Shown here: in pieces, positions 52,425 through 60,759 of the stretch | Layout of the letters: every line of letters begins with the position of its first letter | Position numbering within the stretch: the first letter of the stretch is position 1 | NCBI RefSeq assembly: GCF_000317205.1 | Contig: NZ_AJLK01000131.1 | Coordinates: 1 to 64,000, forward strand | Direction: 5' to 3' | Origin: Fischerella muscicola PCC 7414 | Lineage (GTDB): Bacteria; Cyanobacteriota; Cyanobacteriia; Cyanobacteriales; Nostocaceae | Length of the DNA: 64,000 nucleotides | Notes under the pieces: model-generated | What the model was told of the DNA's origin: nothing | The model's database searches: none | What the model saw: the letters and a program-made list of their open reading frames with translations, nothing else | Position numbers and translations under genes: made by a program

Positions 52425-53075
52425 TTACTCGTAGGGTGTGCCTTGTTCTAGGGCAGTTCTGATATTTTCTTGAAAGCGATCGCGATCTTCTGGGTGAACT
52501 AAATTTAGAGTTGCTTGAAATGAGGTAGTATAACTTTCCTCTGGCTTTAAACCGATGATTTGATCTGCATTGAGCGATCGGCGTACTTCTCCTGTTTGAA
52601 TATTCCAGTTAAAGGCAATGATATTGCCAGCTTCTAAGGCAAAGCGTAAGTTTTCCTCTGAAACTCTCACTTTTTCAATAGCATTGGCATACTCTTGCCG
52701 TAATCTTTGCTTTTCCAAACTTTCACGCACGGCAATAGTTAAACGGTGTATATGATTTCGCTTCTTGAGTACGTAGTCACTCAAACCCGCTTTCATGCCT
52801 TGCACTGCTATTTCTTCGCTACCACTATCGGTAAACATAATCACTGGACAGTCTGGGTAGATGGCTTTCACTGCTGCTAACACTTGCAAGCCATTAGTCC
52901 AACGCAGTTGATAGTCAGTGATTACTATATCAAAACCACCTGTGGTCAATGCTTGTTGAAGCGAATCAGCATCGAACACACAGACAACTTCGAGATCGGC
53001 AAAACTCCGCCTCAGTTCCTGCATGACGATGAGGCGATCATTAGGATTGTCATCTACGAGGAGAATATGTAGCAT
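52425..53075 (-). CDS. Sensor kinase N-terminal part (REC-PAS) ended by an in-frame stop
   Basis: The 216 residues form a receiver domain (VDDNPNDRLIVMQEL; DYQLRW with phospho-Asp; KK near the end) followed by the first two-thirds of a PAS domain (LEAGNIIAFNWNIQTGEVRR, LVHPEDRDRF). The frame ends TPYE-stop, and beyond the stop the same frame continues EYRMLRPDGSIVWLYDKG, the normal PAS continuation. So one TAA at 52425-52427 splits a REC-PAS-GAF-HK-REC protein. The N-terminal piece could still be made. Confidence 0.8.
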   Translation of the reverse strand: MLHILLVDDNPNDRLIVMQELRRSFADLEVVCVFDADSLQQALTTGGFDIVITDYQLRWTNGLQVLAAVKAIYPDCPVIMFTDSGSEEIAVQGMKAGLSDYVLKKRNHIHRLTIAVRESLEKQRLRQEYANAIEKVRVSEENLRFALEAGNIIAFNWNIQTGEVRRSLNADQIIGLKPEESYTTSFQATLNLVHPEDRDRFQENIRTALEQGTPYE

Positions 53076-53091
53076 TAATCGAGTTTTGCCC

Positions 53092-53436
53092 TTAAGCTTT
53101 GCTTAATTGTATCCAAAATCGACTGCCTTGATTTAAGCGAGACTCGACACCGACTCGACCACCCATACGTTCTACTCCTTTATTGACAATCGCCAAACCT
53201 ATACCAGTGCCAGGATAGGTTTCTTCTCCGTGTAAACGCTCAAAAACACCAAAAATTTGCTGTTGATATTTTTCAGGAATTCCAATACCGTTGTCTTCTA
53301 TCCACAGGCGAATAAATTGGGAGGGGGGAGTGGGAAGGTGGGGTGATGGGGTGATGGGGTGGTGGGGAGTGGGAAGGTGGGGTGATGGGGTGATGGGGAG
53401 GTGGGGTGATGCGGCTGTAGTCGAGTAAGTTTTCAA
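53092..53436 (-). pseudogene. Sensor kinase HATPase C-terminal fragment
   Basis: After a Pro-rich repeat translation, residues from SQFIRLWIEDNGIGIPEKYQ (G1 box) to TGIGLAIVNKGVERMGG and the end form the back half of a HATPase domain. It is out of frame with the preceding HisKA piece, and the N-box region is missing altogether. The fragment belongs with 53273-54160 and 54141-54440. Confidence 0.75.
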
Positions 53437-54160
53437 TTAAGGTATTCATTAGCACCGCAGCACGGCGGATACGGTCTAAGTAATTCTGTCCACTAGCATC
53501 CAATTGAGTTCTGTAACTATCCAACAAAATCTGAGCAAATGATTCAATTGCTCGCAAAGGCGCACGCAAATCGTGAGAAACTGAGTAAGCAAATGCCTCT
53601 AGCTGGGAATTGACATCTTCTAATTCGCCTGTACGTTGTTGAACTCGTAATTCAAGAGTTTCATTGAGTTGACGCAGAGCTAATTCTGCTTGCTTAAGAG
53701 CGGTGATATCTTCAACTATGGCATCAATAACACCTTCATCGTCGTTAGTATTTAAGTATTGCGTCAAGAGTACCCATTTGGATTGCCCATCAGTTTGGGG
53801 GATGCGGATTTCTTGTGCTTTTTGTGACTTCCCTCTGCTGACTTCGGTGCTGGTAAGTAGAGGTGTTCCAGGCGGAGAAAGCTGGGAACATAGTTGGCGC
53901 AAATTTACTGCTTGCGCTTCTGTTAAATTATTTACACTTAGTAAATTCAAAAAAGCTTGGTTACTTTCTAACAAATAACCATCAAGAGTCGAGGAAAAAA
54001 CCCCAACGTTAAGATTTTCAAGTAATAATTGTAACCTATTTTCTAACCGTGCTACCTGACGTCGAGCAGCTACTCGTTCCAAAGCACCCTGAACCGCGAC
54101 TCGTAAGCGAACAAAGTGTCGAGGCGATTTGACGATGTAGTCATCCAGTCCAGCTTTCAT
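53273..54160 (-). CDS. Sensor kinase middle fragment (REC end, PAS, HisKA)
   Basis: The 295-residue frame begins with the last part of a receiver (MKAGLDDYIVKSP). A PAS domain follows (LLENLNVGVFSSTLDGYLLE) with its PAC (VDAIVEDITALKQAE), then a phytochrome-type HisKA (AYSVSHDLRAPLRAIESF). Directly after ENLLDYSRI the sequence becomes translated C-rich repeat, and the ATP-binding N-box expected here is absent. It lost frame from 54141-54440 through one extra G at about 54166. Not expected to work as a kinase. Confidence 0.75.
   Translation of the reverse strand: MKAGLDDYIVKSPRHFVRLRVAVQGALERVAARRQVARLENRLQLLLENLNVGVFSSTLDGYLLESNQAFLNLLSVNNLTEAQAVNLRQLCSQLSPPGTPLLTSTEVSRGKSQKAQEIRIPQTDGQSKWVLLTQYLNTNDDEGVIDAIVEDITALKQAELALRQLNETLELRVQQRTGELEDVNSQLEAFAYSVSHDLRAPLRAIESFAQILLDSYRTQLDASGQNYLDRIRRAAVLMNTLIENLLDYSRITPPPHHPITPPSHSPPPHHPITPPSHSPLPIYSPVDRRQRYWNS
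53325..53412. repeat. C-rich tandem repeat at a kinase deletion point
   Basis: GGTGATGGGGTGATGGGG units are present, with a roughly 32-bp block occurring twice. It replaces the coding sequence between HisKA and the G1 box of the ATPase domain. Confidence 0.75.
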
Positions 54161-54440
54161 CGCTGCCTACAGCAATTTCTTCGTTACCAGAGTTGGTAAA
54201 CATAATTACAGGGCAATCTGGGTAACGAGATTTAATGGCTGTGAGAATTTCTAAACCATTAGTCCAACGTAGCTGGTAATCTGTGACGACAAGAGCGAAA
54301 CTTTTGTTGGCGATCGCATGAAAAAATTCTTTGTGATCTGCAACTTCTGTAACTTGTAATTCTGGGATTTCTTGCTCTAGTTCCCGTCTAACGAGCAGGC
54401 GATCAGTTGGGTTATCGTCAACAATGAGAATATGTAGCAC
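54141..54440 (-). CDS. Sensor kinase N-terminal fragment (receiver domain)
   Basis: The 99-residue frame starts at GTG 54440. It encodes most of a receiver domain (ILIVDDNPTDRLLVRREL; DYQLRWTNGLEIL; PVIMFTNSGNEEIAV) and then shifts out of frame. Without the extra G near 54166 it would read IAVAAMKAGLDDY and join 53273-54160. The receiver resembles that of 52425-53075 closely, which suggests an ancient tandem duplication. Confidence 0.75.
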   Translation of the reverse strand: MLHILIVDDNPTDRLLVRRELEQEIPELQVTEVADHKEFFHAIANKSFALVVTDYQLRWTNGLEILTAIKSRYPDCPVIMFTNSGNEEIAVGSDESWTG

Positions 54441-54562
54441 AAGTTCTATACTAAGTTATTTATAAAAGCAAAAAAGTTATATTAGCTTTCATTATATATT
54501 TTGATATAAAAGCACGAATATACATATTAGCGTTTTAATTTCGTAGTAAAATTAACAAAAAA

Positions 54563-55012
54563 TTAAAATTCCAACAAAAGTTCTGGTGGCTCATTAATTC
54601 TTAGCCAATAGTCGCTGAAACTTTTGATCATCTCTGACAGTGCAGCAAACTTGACTGGCTTTACCAAATATGAATTAACTCCTAATTCATAAGCCTGATT
54701 TACATCTACTTTCTGTCGAGAAGAAGTCAGAATAATCACAGGCAAAAGTTTCAATTCTGGCTGCTGCTTAATCCATGCCAAAACTTCATGCCCAGAACGA
54801 CGGGGTAATTTTAAGTCCAGTAAAATAATGCTTGGTAGAGGGTAACGAGTGCGATCGCCATACTCCCCTGCCCCACTCAGGTACGAAACCGCTGTATCTC
54901 CATCTTTAACAATTTGCAGTGAAATATGTGCTAATTCTTCATTGCGAAAAGCTCGTTGGATTAACAAAATGTCAGTAGGATTGTCTTCGATCAATAAAAT
55001 TGTGTTTGTCAT
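54563..55012 (-). CDS. Rcp1-like response regulator
   Basis: The 149-residue single receiver domain has ILLIEDNPTDILLIQRAF (acidic pocket), IILLDLKLPRRSGHEVL (phospho-Asp) and SYLVKPVKF (Lys). The length and the LDLKLPR sequence are typical of cyanobacterial phytochrome partners of the Rcp1 type. It lies between the kinase fragments and the CHASE3 kinase on the same strand and is the only intact signalling gene of the group. Confidence 0.92.
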   Translation of the reverse strand: MTNTILLIEDNPTDILLIQRAFRNEELAHISLQIVKDGDTAVSYLSGAGEYGDRTRYPLPSIILLDLKLPRRSGHEVLAWIKQQPELKLLPVIILTSSRQKVDVNQAYELGVNSYLVKPVKFAALSEMIKSFSDYWLRINEPPELLLEF

Positions 55013-55020
55013 TTGTCATT

Positions 55021-55240
55021 GGTTGGTGGTTGTTTGTTGTTTGTTGTTTGTTGTTTGTTAGTGGTTGGTTGTTAGTTGTTTAATACTTACTCCTCACACT
55101 CCTCACACTCCTCACACTCCTCACACTCCTCACACTCCCATCACCCCACCGCCCCTAATCCCCAGAGGGGACCCCGAGTTCCCCATCACCCCACCTCCCC
55201 ACCTCCCCACCTCCCCATCACCCCACCTCCTCCAACTACC
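55021..55240. repeat. Heptamers, TCACACTCC units and C/G-rich composite repeat
   Basis: TTTGTTG heptamers (55027-55085) are followed by five TCACACTCC units, then CCCCATCACC units with the CCCCTAATCCCCAGAGGGG core up to the kinase fragment. Confidence 0.8.
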
Positions 55241-55550
55241 TAACACTTTTTAACTGAATCCAAAATCGGCTACCTTTTCCTAATTGAGATTCAACTCCAA
55301 CTAGGCCTCCCATTCGTTCGACTCCTTTGTAGACAATTGCTAATCCAATCCCTGTTCCTGGGTAAGCTTCTACTCCGTGTAAGCGTTCAAAAACGCGAAA
55401 AATACGTTTTTGATGTTCTGGAGAAATGCCAATACCGTTGTCGGCTACCCAGAGGCGAATAAATTTCGACGGAGGGGTGTTAGTTGGTTGTTGATTGTTG
55501 GTTGTTAGCTGTTGGTGAGACCAGCCCCCCAAAAAGGCGGTCTCCGTCAC
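55236..55550 (-). pseudogene. Sensor kinase HATPase C-terminal fragment (CHASE3 kinase)
   Basis: From SKFIRLWVADNGIGISPEHQ to YPGTGIGLAIVYKGVERMGG and the end this is the back half of the ATPase domain that belongs to 55567-57744. The front 25 residues are translated repeat sequence. It is one frame away from the N-terminal part. Confidence 0.75.
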
Positions 55551-55775
55551 GTAGACACGAAGTGGCTTAAGGTAAGGGTAGGGGGACTGGCGAACCCGTA
55601 GACACGTAGTGGCTTAAGGTAAGGGTAGGGTTGGTGGTTAGTAGTTGGTGGTTGGTTGTTGATGGTTGACTATGTAGTTGTTTCCAATGCCCACTTCCCA
55701 CACTCCCCCCTCTCCCTTGTCCTCCTTGTCTTCCTTGTCCTCCTAGTCCCCCTTGTCCCCTTGTCAACCTGTCCT
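55478..55775. repeat. Composite repeat insertion in kinase ATPase domain
   Basis: The block has GTTGGTTG heptamers, two copies of a roughly 33-bp unit with TTAAGGTAAGGGTAGGG (at about 55570 and 55615) and CCTTGTCCTCC units. It separates the N-box and G1-box halves of the CHASE3 kinase and introduces a stop. Confidence 0.75.
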
Positions 55776-57744
55776 CTTCCACTGCTTCTGCCCAGATTTG
55801 AATTTGCGGTTCTACACCGACTGCAACAAATTTTATGGCATTACTGAGTAAATTTGTTATGACTTGTATGAGCGTAGTACGATGAGCTTGTACCAAGGGC
55901 AGGGGCGATCGCACTGTGATGTTAGCGTGTGGATATTTTGGTTCGGTTGCTACTTGGCTAATGGCTTCTTCTACGACTGCGTTTAAATCTACAGGTTGCA
56001 GCTTTAATTCGGCACGACTAAGGCGGCTGTATGCTAGTAAGTCTTCGATCAGTTCTTCTAATTGTTCACTTGAATTAATGATATGTTGGGCATATTCCCG
56101 ACCAAGTTCATCAAGTTGATTGCCATAGTCTTCTAACAGTGCCTCAGATAATCCCTGCATTCCCCGCAGGGGCGCACGCAAATCATGAGCGACAGAATAA
56201 GCAAAACCTTCTAGTTCCTCGTTAGCTTCTTGTAGCTGGGCTGTGCGTTCTGCTACTCGTTGTTCTAGGGTAGCGTTAAGTTGGAGAATTTCTGCTTCTG
56301 CTTGCTTGCGTTCTGTAATATCAATAGCTGTACTAATTACTAAGCTTCTACCATCAGAGAGTTTACCTAAAGGAGCAGAATAAAATTCCCAAATTCGTGT
56401 TTTGCCGGTGGCTGTGGTAATTGTGTACTCACCTTCAGATATTCTTTTGTCTAATTTGTGCAATCGCTCAATGTCGTCTCTTACTAGGACTTTGCGATTA
56501 CCGTAGGCTTTTTCTGTCCAATCCTCAATTGTGGAAATGTCTGAATGAGTGTAGCCTGTGAGTTCTTCCCAAGTGTGATTTATTTGTAATACCTCTCCGT
56601 CTTCGGTATGAAGCATAATTGGCAATGGGGCATCAAGTACAGCACGCCGGAACCGTTCTTCACTTTGTTGGATTACTAATTCTGCCTGCTTTTGTTGTGT
56701 AATATCAGTATGGATGCCTACCCACTCGCGGATTTCCCCGTTGTCATCTAAAACGGGTACAGCCCGGACATTAAAGTATCGATAGGAACCATCGGCTACC
56801 TGAACGCGATGCTCATTTTCATAAACACTCTTGGTGGCGATCGCATTTCGCCACGATTGTAAGGCTTGCTCTCGCTCTTCGGGGTGAATGACTCCCAAAA
56901 AGCCGCTGTTTTTGAATTCTGCTTCATTTTGCCCTGTGAGCGATCGCCAAGAGGGGATATCTTCAACTATTTCTCCTTGGGCATTTGTTGTCCAAACTGC
57001 TTGGGCGGTGGCAGTTACTAAGGAACGATAACGGGCTTCGCTTTGCCTAATTTGTTGCTGTTCTTGTTGTAGCTGCATCAGCAGTTGATTCTGTTTGTCT
57101 GCTTCTTGCTGACGCTGAAATATATCTCGCCTGATCAAATAATATATGGCTGCCAACAACAGTAAACTGACACAGGTAGCAATGGTGAAAGTGAATACTG
57201 TTCGGCGAATGCTGGCTTGAGATTCTTTTATCCTCTGGCTTAAAAGCTGATTTTCCTTGGCTTGCATCTGGGCTATTTTTTGCCGGATCTCATCCATCGT
57301 TTGCTTGCCTTTGTCGGTTTCCACTACTCGCAAGGCAGCAGCCAAACTCTGCTGTCGTCGCAAATCGATGGTTCGTTGCGAGATCGCCAGTCTAACAGCA
57401 ATTAACTTTTCTAATTCTTGAATTCGTGCCTGTTGTTGGGGATTATCGGCAGTCAGTCGCCGTAATCTACCCAATTGTTCATTGATATGAGCGATCGCTG
57501 TTTGATAAGGTTCTAAATATTTTTCTTTTCCTGTCAACAGATAACCGCGCTGTCCGGTTTCTGCGTCTTTTATAGTTGACAGGGTTTTTTCCAATTCAGT
57601 TAAAACCTGGTATGTATGGCTTACCCACTGCTCATTTTCAATGATTTTCCGAGTATTGTGATAAGAGATGACTGCATTGGCAACTAGCAGTATCAACCCT
57701 ACACCTAACCCAATAGTGAGTTGCTGAAGCAATGGGCGTTTCAT
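55567..57744 (-). CDS. CHASE3-PAS-PAS histidine kinase, truncated in ATPase domain
   Basis: From the ATG at 57744 the open segment has 725 residues. A membrane helix (about 8-28), CHASE3 sensor (IIENEQWVSHTYQVLTELEK; DAETGQRGYLLTG) and second helix (about 180-205) are followed by two PAS/PAC domains and a coiled coil. HisKA (AYSVAHDLRAPLRGMQG) and the front of the HATPase (NLLSNAIKFVAVGVEP) come next, and it ends in translated repeat with a stop. The G1-G2 part follows at 55236-55550 in another frame. The intact protein would be a typical membrane-bound phytochrome-like kinase. As read it lacks an ATP lid. Confidence 0.8.
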   Translation of the reverse strand: MKRPLLQQLTIGLGVGLILLVANAVISYHNTRKIIENEQWVSHTYQVLTELEKTLSTIKDAETGQRGYLLTGKEKYLEPYQTAIAHINEQLGRLRRLTADNPQQQARIQELEKLIAVRLAISQRTIDLRRQQSLAAALRVVETDKGKQTMDEIRQKIAQMQAKENQLLSQRIKESQASIRRTVFTFTIATCVSLLLLAAIYYLIRRDIFQRQQEADKQNQLLMQLQQEQQQIRQSEARYRSLVTATAQAVWTTNAQGEIVEDIPSWRSLTGQNEAEFKNSGFLGVIHPEEREQALQSWRNAIATKSVYENEHRVQVADGSYRYFNVRAVPVLDDNGEIREWVGIHTDITQQKQAELVIQQSEERFRRAVLDAPLPIMLHTEDGEVLQINHTWEELTGYTHSDISTIEDWTEKAYGNRKVLVRDDIERLHKLDKRISEGEYTITTATGKTRIWEFYSAPLGKLSDGRSLVISTAIDITERKQAEAEILQLNATLEQRVAERTAQLQEANEELEGFAYSVAHDLRAPLRGMQGLSEALLEDYGNQLDELGREYAQHIINSSEQLEELIEDLLAYSRLSRAELKLQPVDLNAVVEEAISQVATEPKYPHANITVRSPLPLVQAHRTTLIQVITNLLSNAIKFVAVGVEPQIQIWAEAVEEDRLTRGQGGLGGQGRQGGQGRGGSVGSGHWKQLHSQPSTTNHQLLTTNPTLTLSHYVSTGSPVPLPLP

Positions 57745-57750
57745 AAGCAC

Positions 57751-58127
57751 AGGTGAATCAGGGAGTGAAAACAGATGGATACAAAAACAGTTTAGCTAGA
57801 ACTGAAGCTTGAAAATGGGTGTAGTAGTTCACCAAATTGATTTTGATCGGTTAGCCAGATCCCCGACTTTTTAAAAAAGTCGGGGATCTGACTCCTCACA
57901 AAGAGTTAAAACTTATGTGGTCGAGTAGTAGGGGCAATAAGGTTTGGTTAAGGGGGAAAGGGCAAAGGGTAAAGGAGGAAAAATAAGCATTTTCCCCTTT
58001 TTCCTTTAAACTTTTCCCTACTCTTGCAAAAGGTACTTTTGCAAGAGGTCTAGTAAACGAACACCGATGCACACTGATGCACACAGATGGATTATGAGTT
58101 TGCTGCTGGGTTAATCCCCGATCCCCT
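57751..58127. other. Gap with AGATCCCCGACTT hairpin
   Basis: A perfect hairpin lies at 57857-57889 and an ACCGATGCACACTGATG unit at about 58060-58090. The remaining ORFs overlap the WD40 gene or are repeat translation. I see no gene. Confidence 0.55.
57857..57889. repeat. AGATCCCCGACTT-family hairpin
   Basis: AGATCCCCGACTTTTT pairs with AAAAAGTCGGGGATCT. Relatives are at 12816-12849, 49214-49250 and 60626-60658, with a half copy at 63940-63956. Confidence 0.75.
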
Positions 58128-59885
58128 TCAACTTCGTTGCCAAATTTTAATCGTCTTATCCAAACTCCCACTTACTAAAATTTCTCCAGAAGTACTAAAT
58201 GCTACTGCTGTTACTGTGTGATGATGACCAGTAAACGTACCGAGTAATTCACCCGTTTGTAAGTGCCATAATTTAATTGTTTTGTCGGCGCTACCACTGG
58301 CAATTGTTTGTCCATCGGGACTCAGGGCGATCGCATGAACTCCATCTCTATGTCCTTTGAGGGTATGTAGCAATTCTCCTGTCTCTAGTTGCCAAATTTT
58401 TATGGTTTTATCCCGACTCCCACTGACAAGAATTTTGCGATCGCTACTCATCGCTAAAGAACACACAATATGACTATGCCCTGTCAGAGTATTTAACAAT
58501 TGGGCATTGGGAGTTTTACCCTCTTGTTGGCAAACTCGCCATACCTTAATTTTGCGGTAACTGCCTGTAACTAAAATTTCTCCGTCTTGGCTCAAAGCTA
58601 GAGAATGAGCAGCAGTATCATCCAAAGAGAGGGCAACTATAACGCGGCGTTGCATTAAGTCCCAAAAGCAAATTGTTCTGTCGTCTCCTCCTGTTGCCAA
58701 CAGGCGTCCGTCTGGAGTAAAAGCAACACAGCGCACCATGCCATTGTGTTTGTGCAGAATATCGATCAAATCCCTGGCACCGACATGCCACATCTTAATC
58801 GTAGAGTCTGCACCTGCACTGACTAAAGTATGCCCGTCTGGACTAAAAGCAAGGGCGTTTACTTCATCTACTAGTCCAGACAACATCCAGGGATGCTCAG
58901 ATAAAGTACCTACTAGTTCTCCCTTTGTCAAATCCCACAATTTTGTTTCTCCGCGACTTCCACTGGCTACTAAAGTAGAATTGCTGCTATTTTTGCTTCC
59001 CGGATAGAATGCAAGACAGTTTATGCCTCTACTATGCCCTTTGAGTGTTTGCCAACATTCCCAATCGCCGATTATGGCTTTAAGAGGATGTTCTGGTGGC
59101 ACAGTTTGAGTTTTTTCTGGCACAAACGTTTCATCAAATAATGATGGCGTCTCTTGTTTGCTTATGCCTGTTGCTAAATACCAACTCAATCCACCCGCAT
59201 ACAGCAAGTTACTGGGGGATACATAAATTTTTGGTTCACTAAATTCAATTTGATTTGTTGGTAAAAAGCCAGTAACTATTGCTTGTTTCTCGTAACCTCT
59301 CTCACCATTAAATGGATAAAACAAACAGACAAAAATCAATACTCTGTAATCTCTTAAATCTTCTTGAGTGACTGACCATTTAATTTTATCTTTTTTAATT
59401 CCATTAAAACTTTCTCCATCAGCCACACAAACAAGAATTTTATTTCTCGGATTGTCGACTAATAAATAAGGAAATTTGCTTTCACCTCGTAAATTTCCTT
59501 CATCATCTAAAACCATACTTTTTACAGCATCTTGTGGTAATTTTTTCACAGATTTACCCAAGCGTTGAAACATGACTTGATCAACTATTTGCTCTCGCAA
59601 AATATAATCTTCTACTTGCTGTTGAAAGTATGCTGAAAAGGGTATATTCCAATCGGAAAATTCTGGATAATCAGGTGGTGTGGGAGGTGGATTTTTACCA
59701 AGAATTTCTGCTTGTTGGCAAGCAACTGTCAACATTTTTTCCAGTGCTTCGCCCGAAAATGCCATGATTTCAGTGTGGCAACCTCTAACTTGAGTTTCCA
59801 GCAAAGATACGTCATGAGTTCTTGGTTTTTTCACCCGTTGAAGGAAATCAGCTTGTTGAGCTTTGAGTAAGCTAATCCAATCCAT
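58128..59885 (-). CDS. WD40-repeat protein
   Basis: The 585-residue protein has an N-terminal region (about 1-270) without a recognised domain, followed by seven WD40 repeats forming one propeller. Examples are TLKGHRDGVHAIALSPDGQT, IASGSADKTIKLW and VSGSLDKTIKIW. Cyanobacteria carry many such proteins, usually as interaction platforms. The N-terminal part (YLLVDNPRNKILVCVADGES) may bind an unknown partner. No neighbouring gene suggests a pathway. The start is ATG at 59885. Confidence 0.9.
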   Translation of the reverse strand: MDWISLLKAQQADFLQRVKKPRTHDVSLLETQVRGCHTEIMAFSGEALEKMLTVACQQAEILGKNPPPTPPDYPEFSDWNIPFSAYFQQQVEDYILREQIVDQVMFQRLGKSVKKLPQDAVKSMVLDDEGNLRGESKFPYLLVDNPRNKILVCVADGESFNGIKKDKIKWSVTQEDLRDYRVLIFVCLFYPFNGERGYEKQAIVTGFLPTNQIEFSEPKIYVSPSNLLYAGGLSWYLATGISKQETPSLFDETFVPEKTQTVPPEHPLKAIIGDWECWQTLKGHSRGINCLAFYPGSKNSSNSTLVASGSRGETKLWDLTKGELVGTLSEHPWMLSGLVDEVNALAFSPDGHTLVSAGADSTIKMWHVGARDLIDILHKHNGMVRCVAFTPDGRLLATGGDDRTICFWDLMQRRVIVALSLDDTAAHSLALSQDGEILVTGSYRKIKVWRVCQQEGKTPNAQLLNTLTGHSHIVCSLAMSSDRKILVSGSRDKTIKIWQLETGELLHTLKGHRDGVHAIALSPDGQTIASGSADKTIKLWHLQTGELLGTFTGHHHTVTAVAFSTSGEILVSGSLDKTIKIWQRS

Positions 59886-60759
59886 CGAAAACCTCGCAAG
59901 GGTACTGCAACCTTATAGCGCCAGCAATTAGTTGTGCAGAGAATTTGAATGAAATCAGAAGGAAGAATAAATCATAAATAAGCAAGTTCCATAACTTTAG
60001 TTATGAAATTTGAAATAGATTTTTTGTTATTCCATGAATCTAATAACTTGATATTATCAATCAAATTAATTTTCTCCACAAAAATAATCACGATTTGTAT
60101 CTCCAGGTAACTTAATTAAAGATCGGTATATGGCACCCCTTGAAGGTTAAATTTTAATCTGTCAATTTGGACACAGGCTTTTCGATGCTAATTCATAAAA
60201 AAACTACTGCATATCTACGTTAGGCTATACTGAGCCAACAGTTCAAGTTGATTAACTAGAGTTAACAACTAGTCAATCATATTATTGGTATGCATGGACA
60301 AACACAACTACTCACCAGACATTGATATCGTAGGTGACAAATTCCGGCTAAATGAGAAGAAATTAGCTGATAGCAGTTTATTCTACCGAACCAGGAAAAG
60401 AAAATACTGTTAGCACAGAAGCAGTTGCCCTTGGAAAAATGGTGAGACGCGATCGCTTGATTTTACTTTGACCTGAGGGGAGTGCGATCGGACATTGGAT
60501 CACTATTCACAAAATAGGGCATCGTCGAGATATTTATAATTAATTTTGCATAATGCGATCGCATATATTCACCTCAAACATCATATTGCTAAAACAGGTG
60601 TGCGATCGCTTTAGCACTAGAAACAAGATCCCCGACTTTTCTAAAAAGTCGGGGATCTATGTTCCCCAAAAAATAACGTCTTAACATGCGATTAAGATTA
60701 TGAAAAGCAATCTCTACAATGTGAATATATCTGTGTGAAATAACACAGAGGACAAAAGC
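59886..60759. other. Long gap with short decayed ORFs
   Basis: A 41-codon ATG frame at 60294 (MDKHNYSPDIDIVGDKF) ends quickly. A second short frame follows near 60390, so the stretch could be a gene relic, but I recognise nothing. An AGATCCCCGACTT hairpin is at 60626-60658, and three HIP1-like GCGATCGC sites are present. Confidence 0.45.
60626..60658. repeat. AGATCCCCGACTT-family hairpin
   Basis: AGATCCCCGACTTTT pairs with AAAAGTCGGGGATCT around a 3-nt loop. No obvious function. Confidence 0.75.

Noticed and set aside
57896-58171. 91-codon minus frame after the WD40 gene
   Set aside because: It overlaps the WD40 gene end and repeat sequence, with no conserved motif.
60294-60416. Short gene MDKHNYSPDIDIVGDKF
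   Set aside because: It stops after about 41 codons, with no recognised family and no ribosome-binding site.
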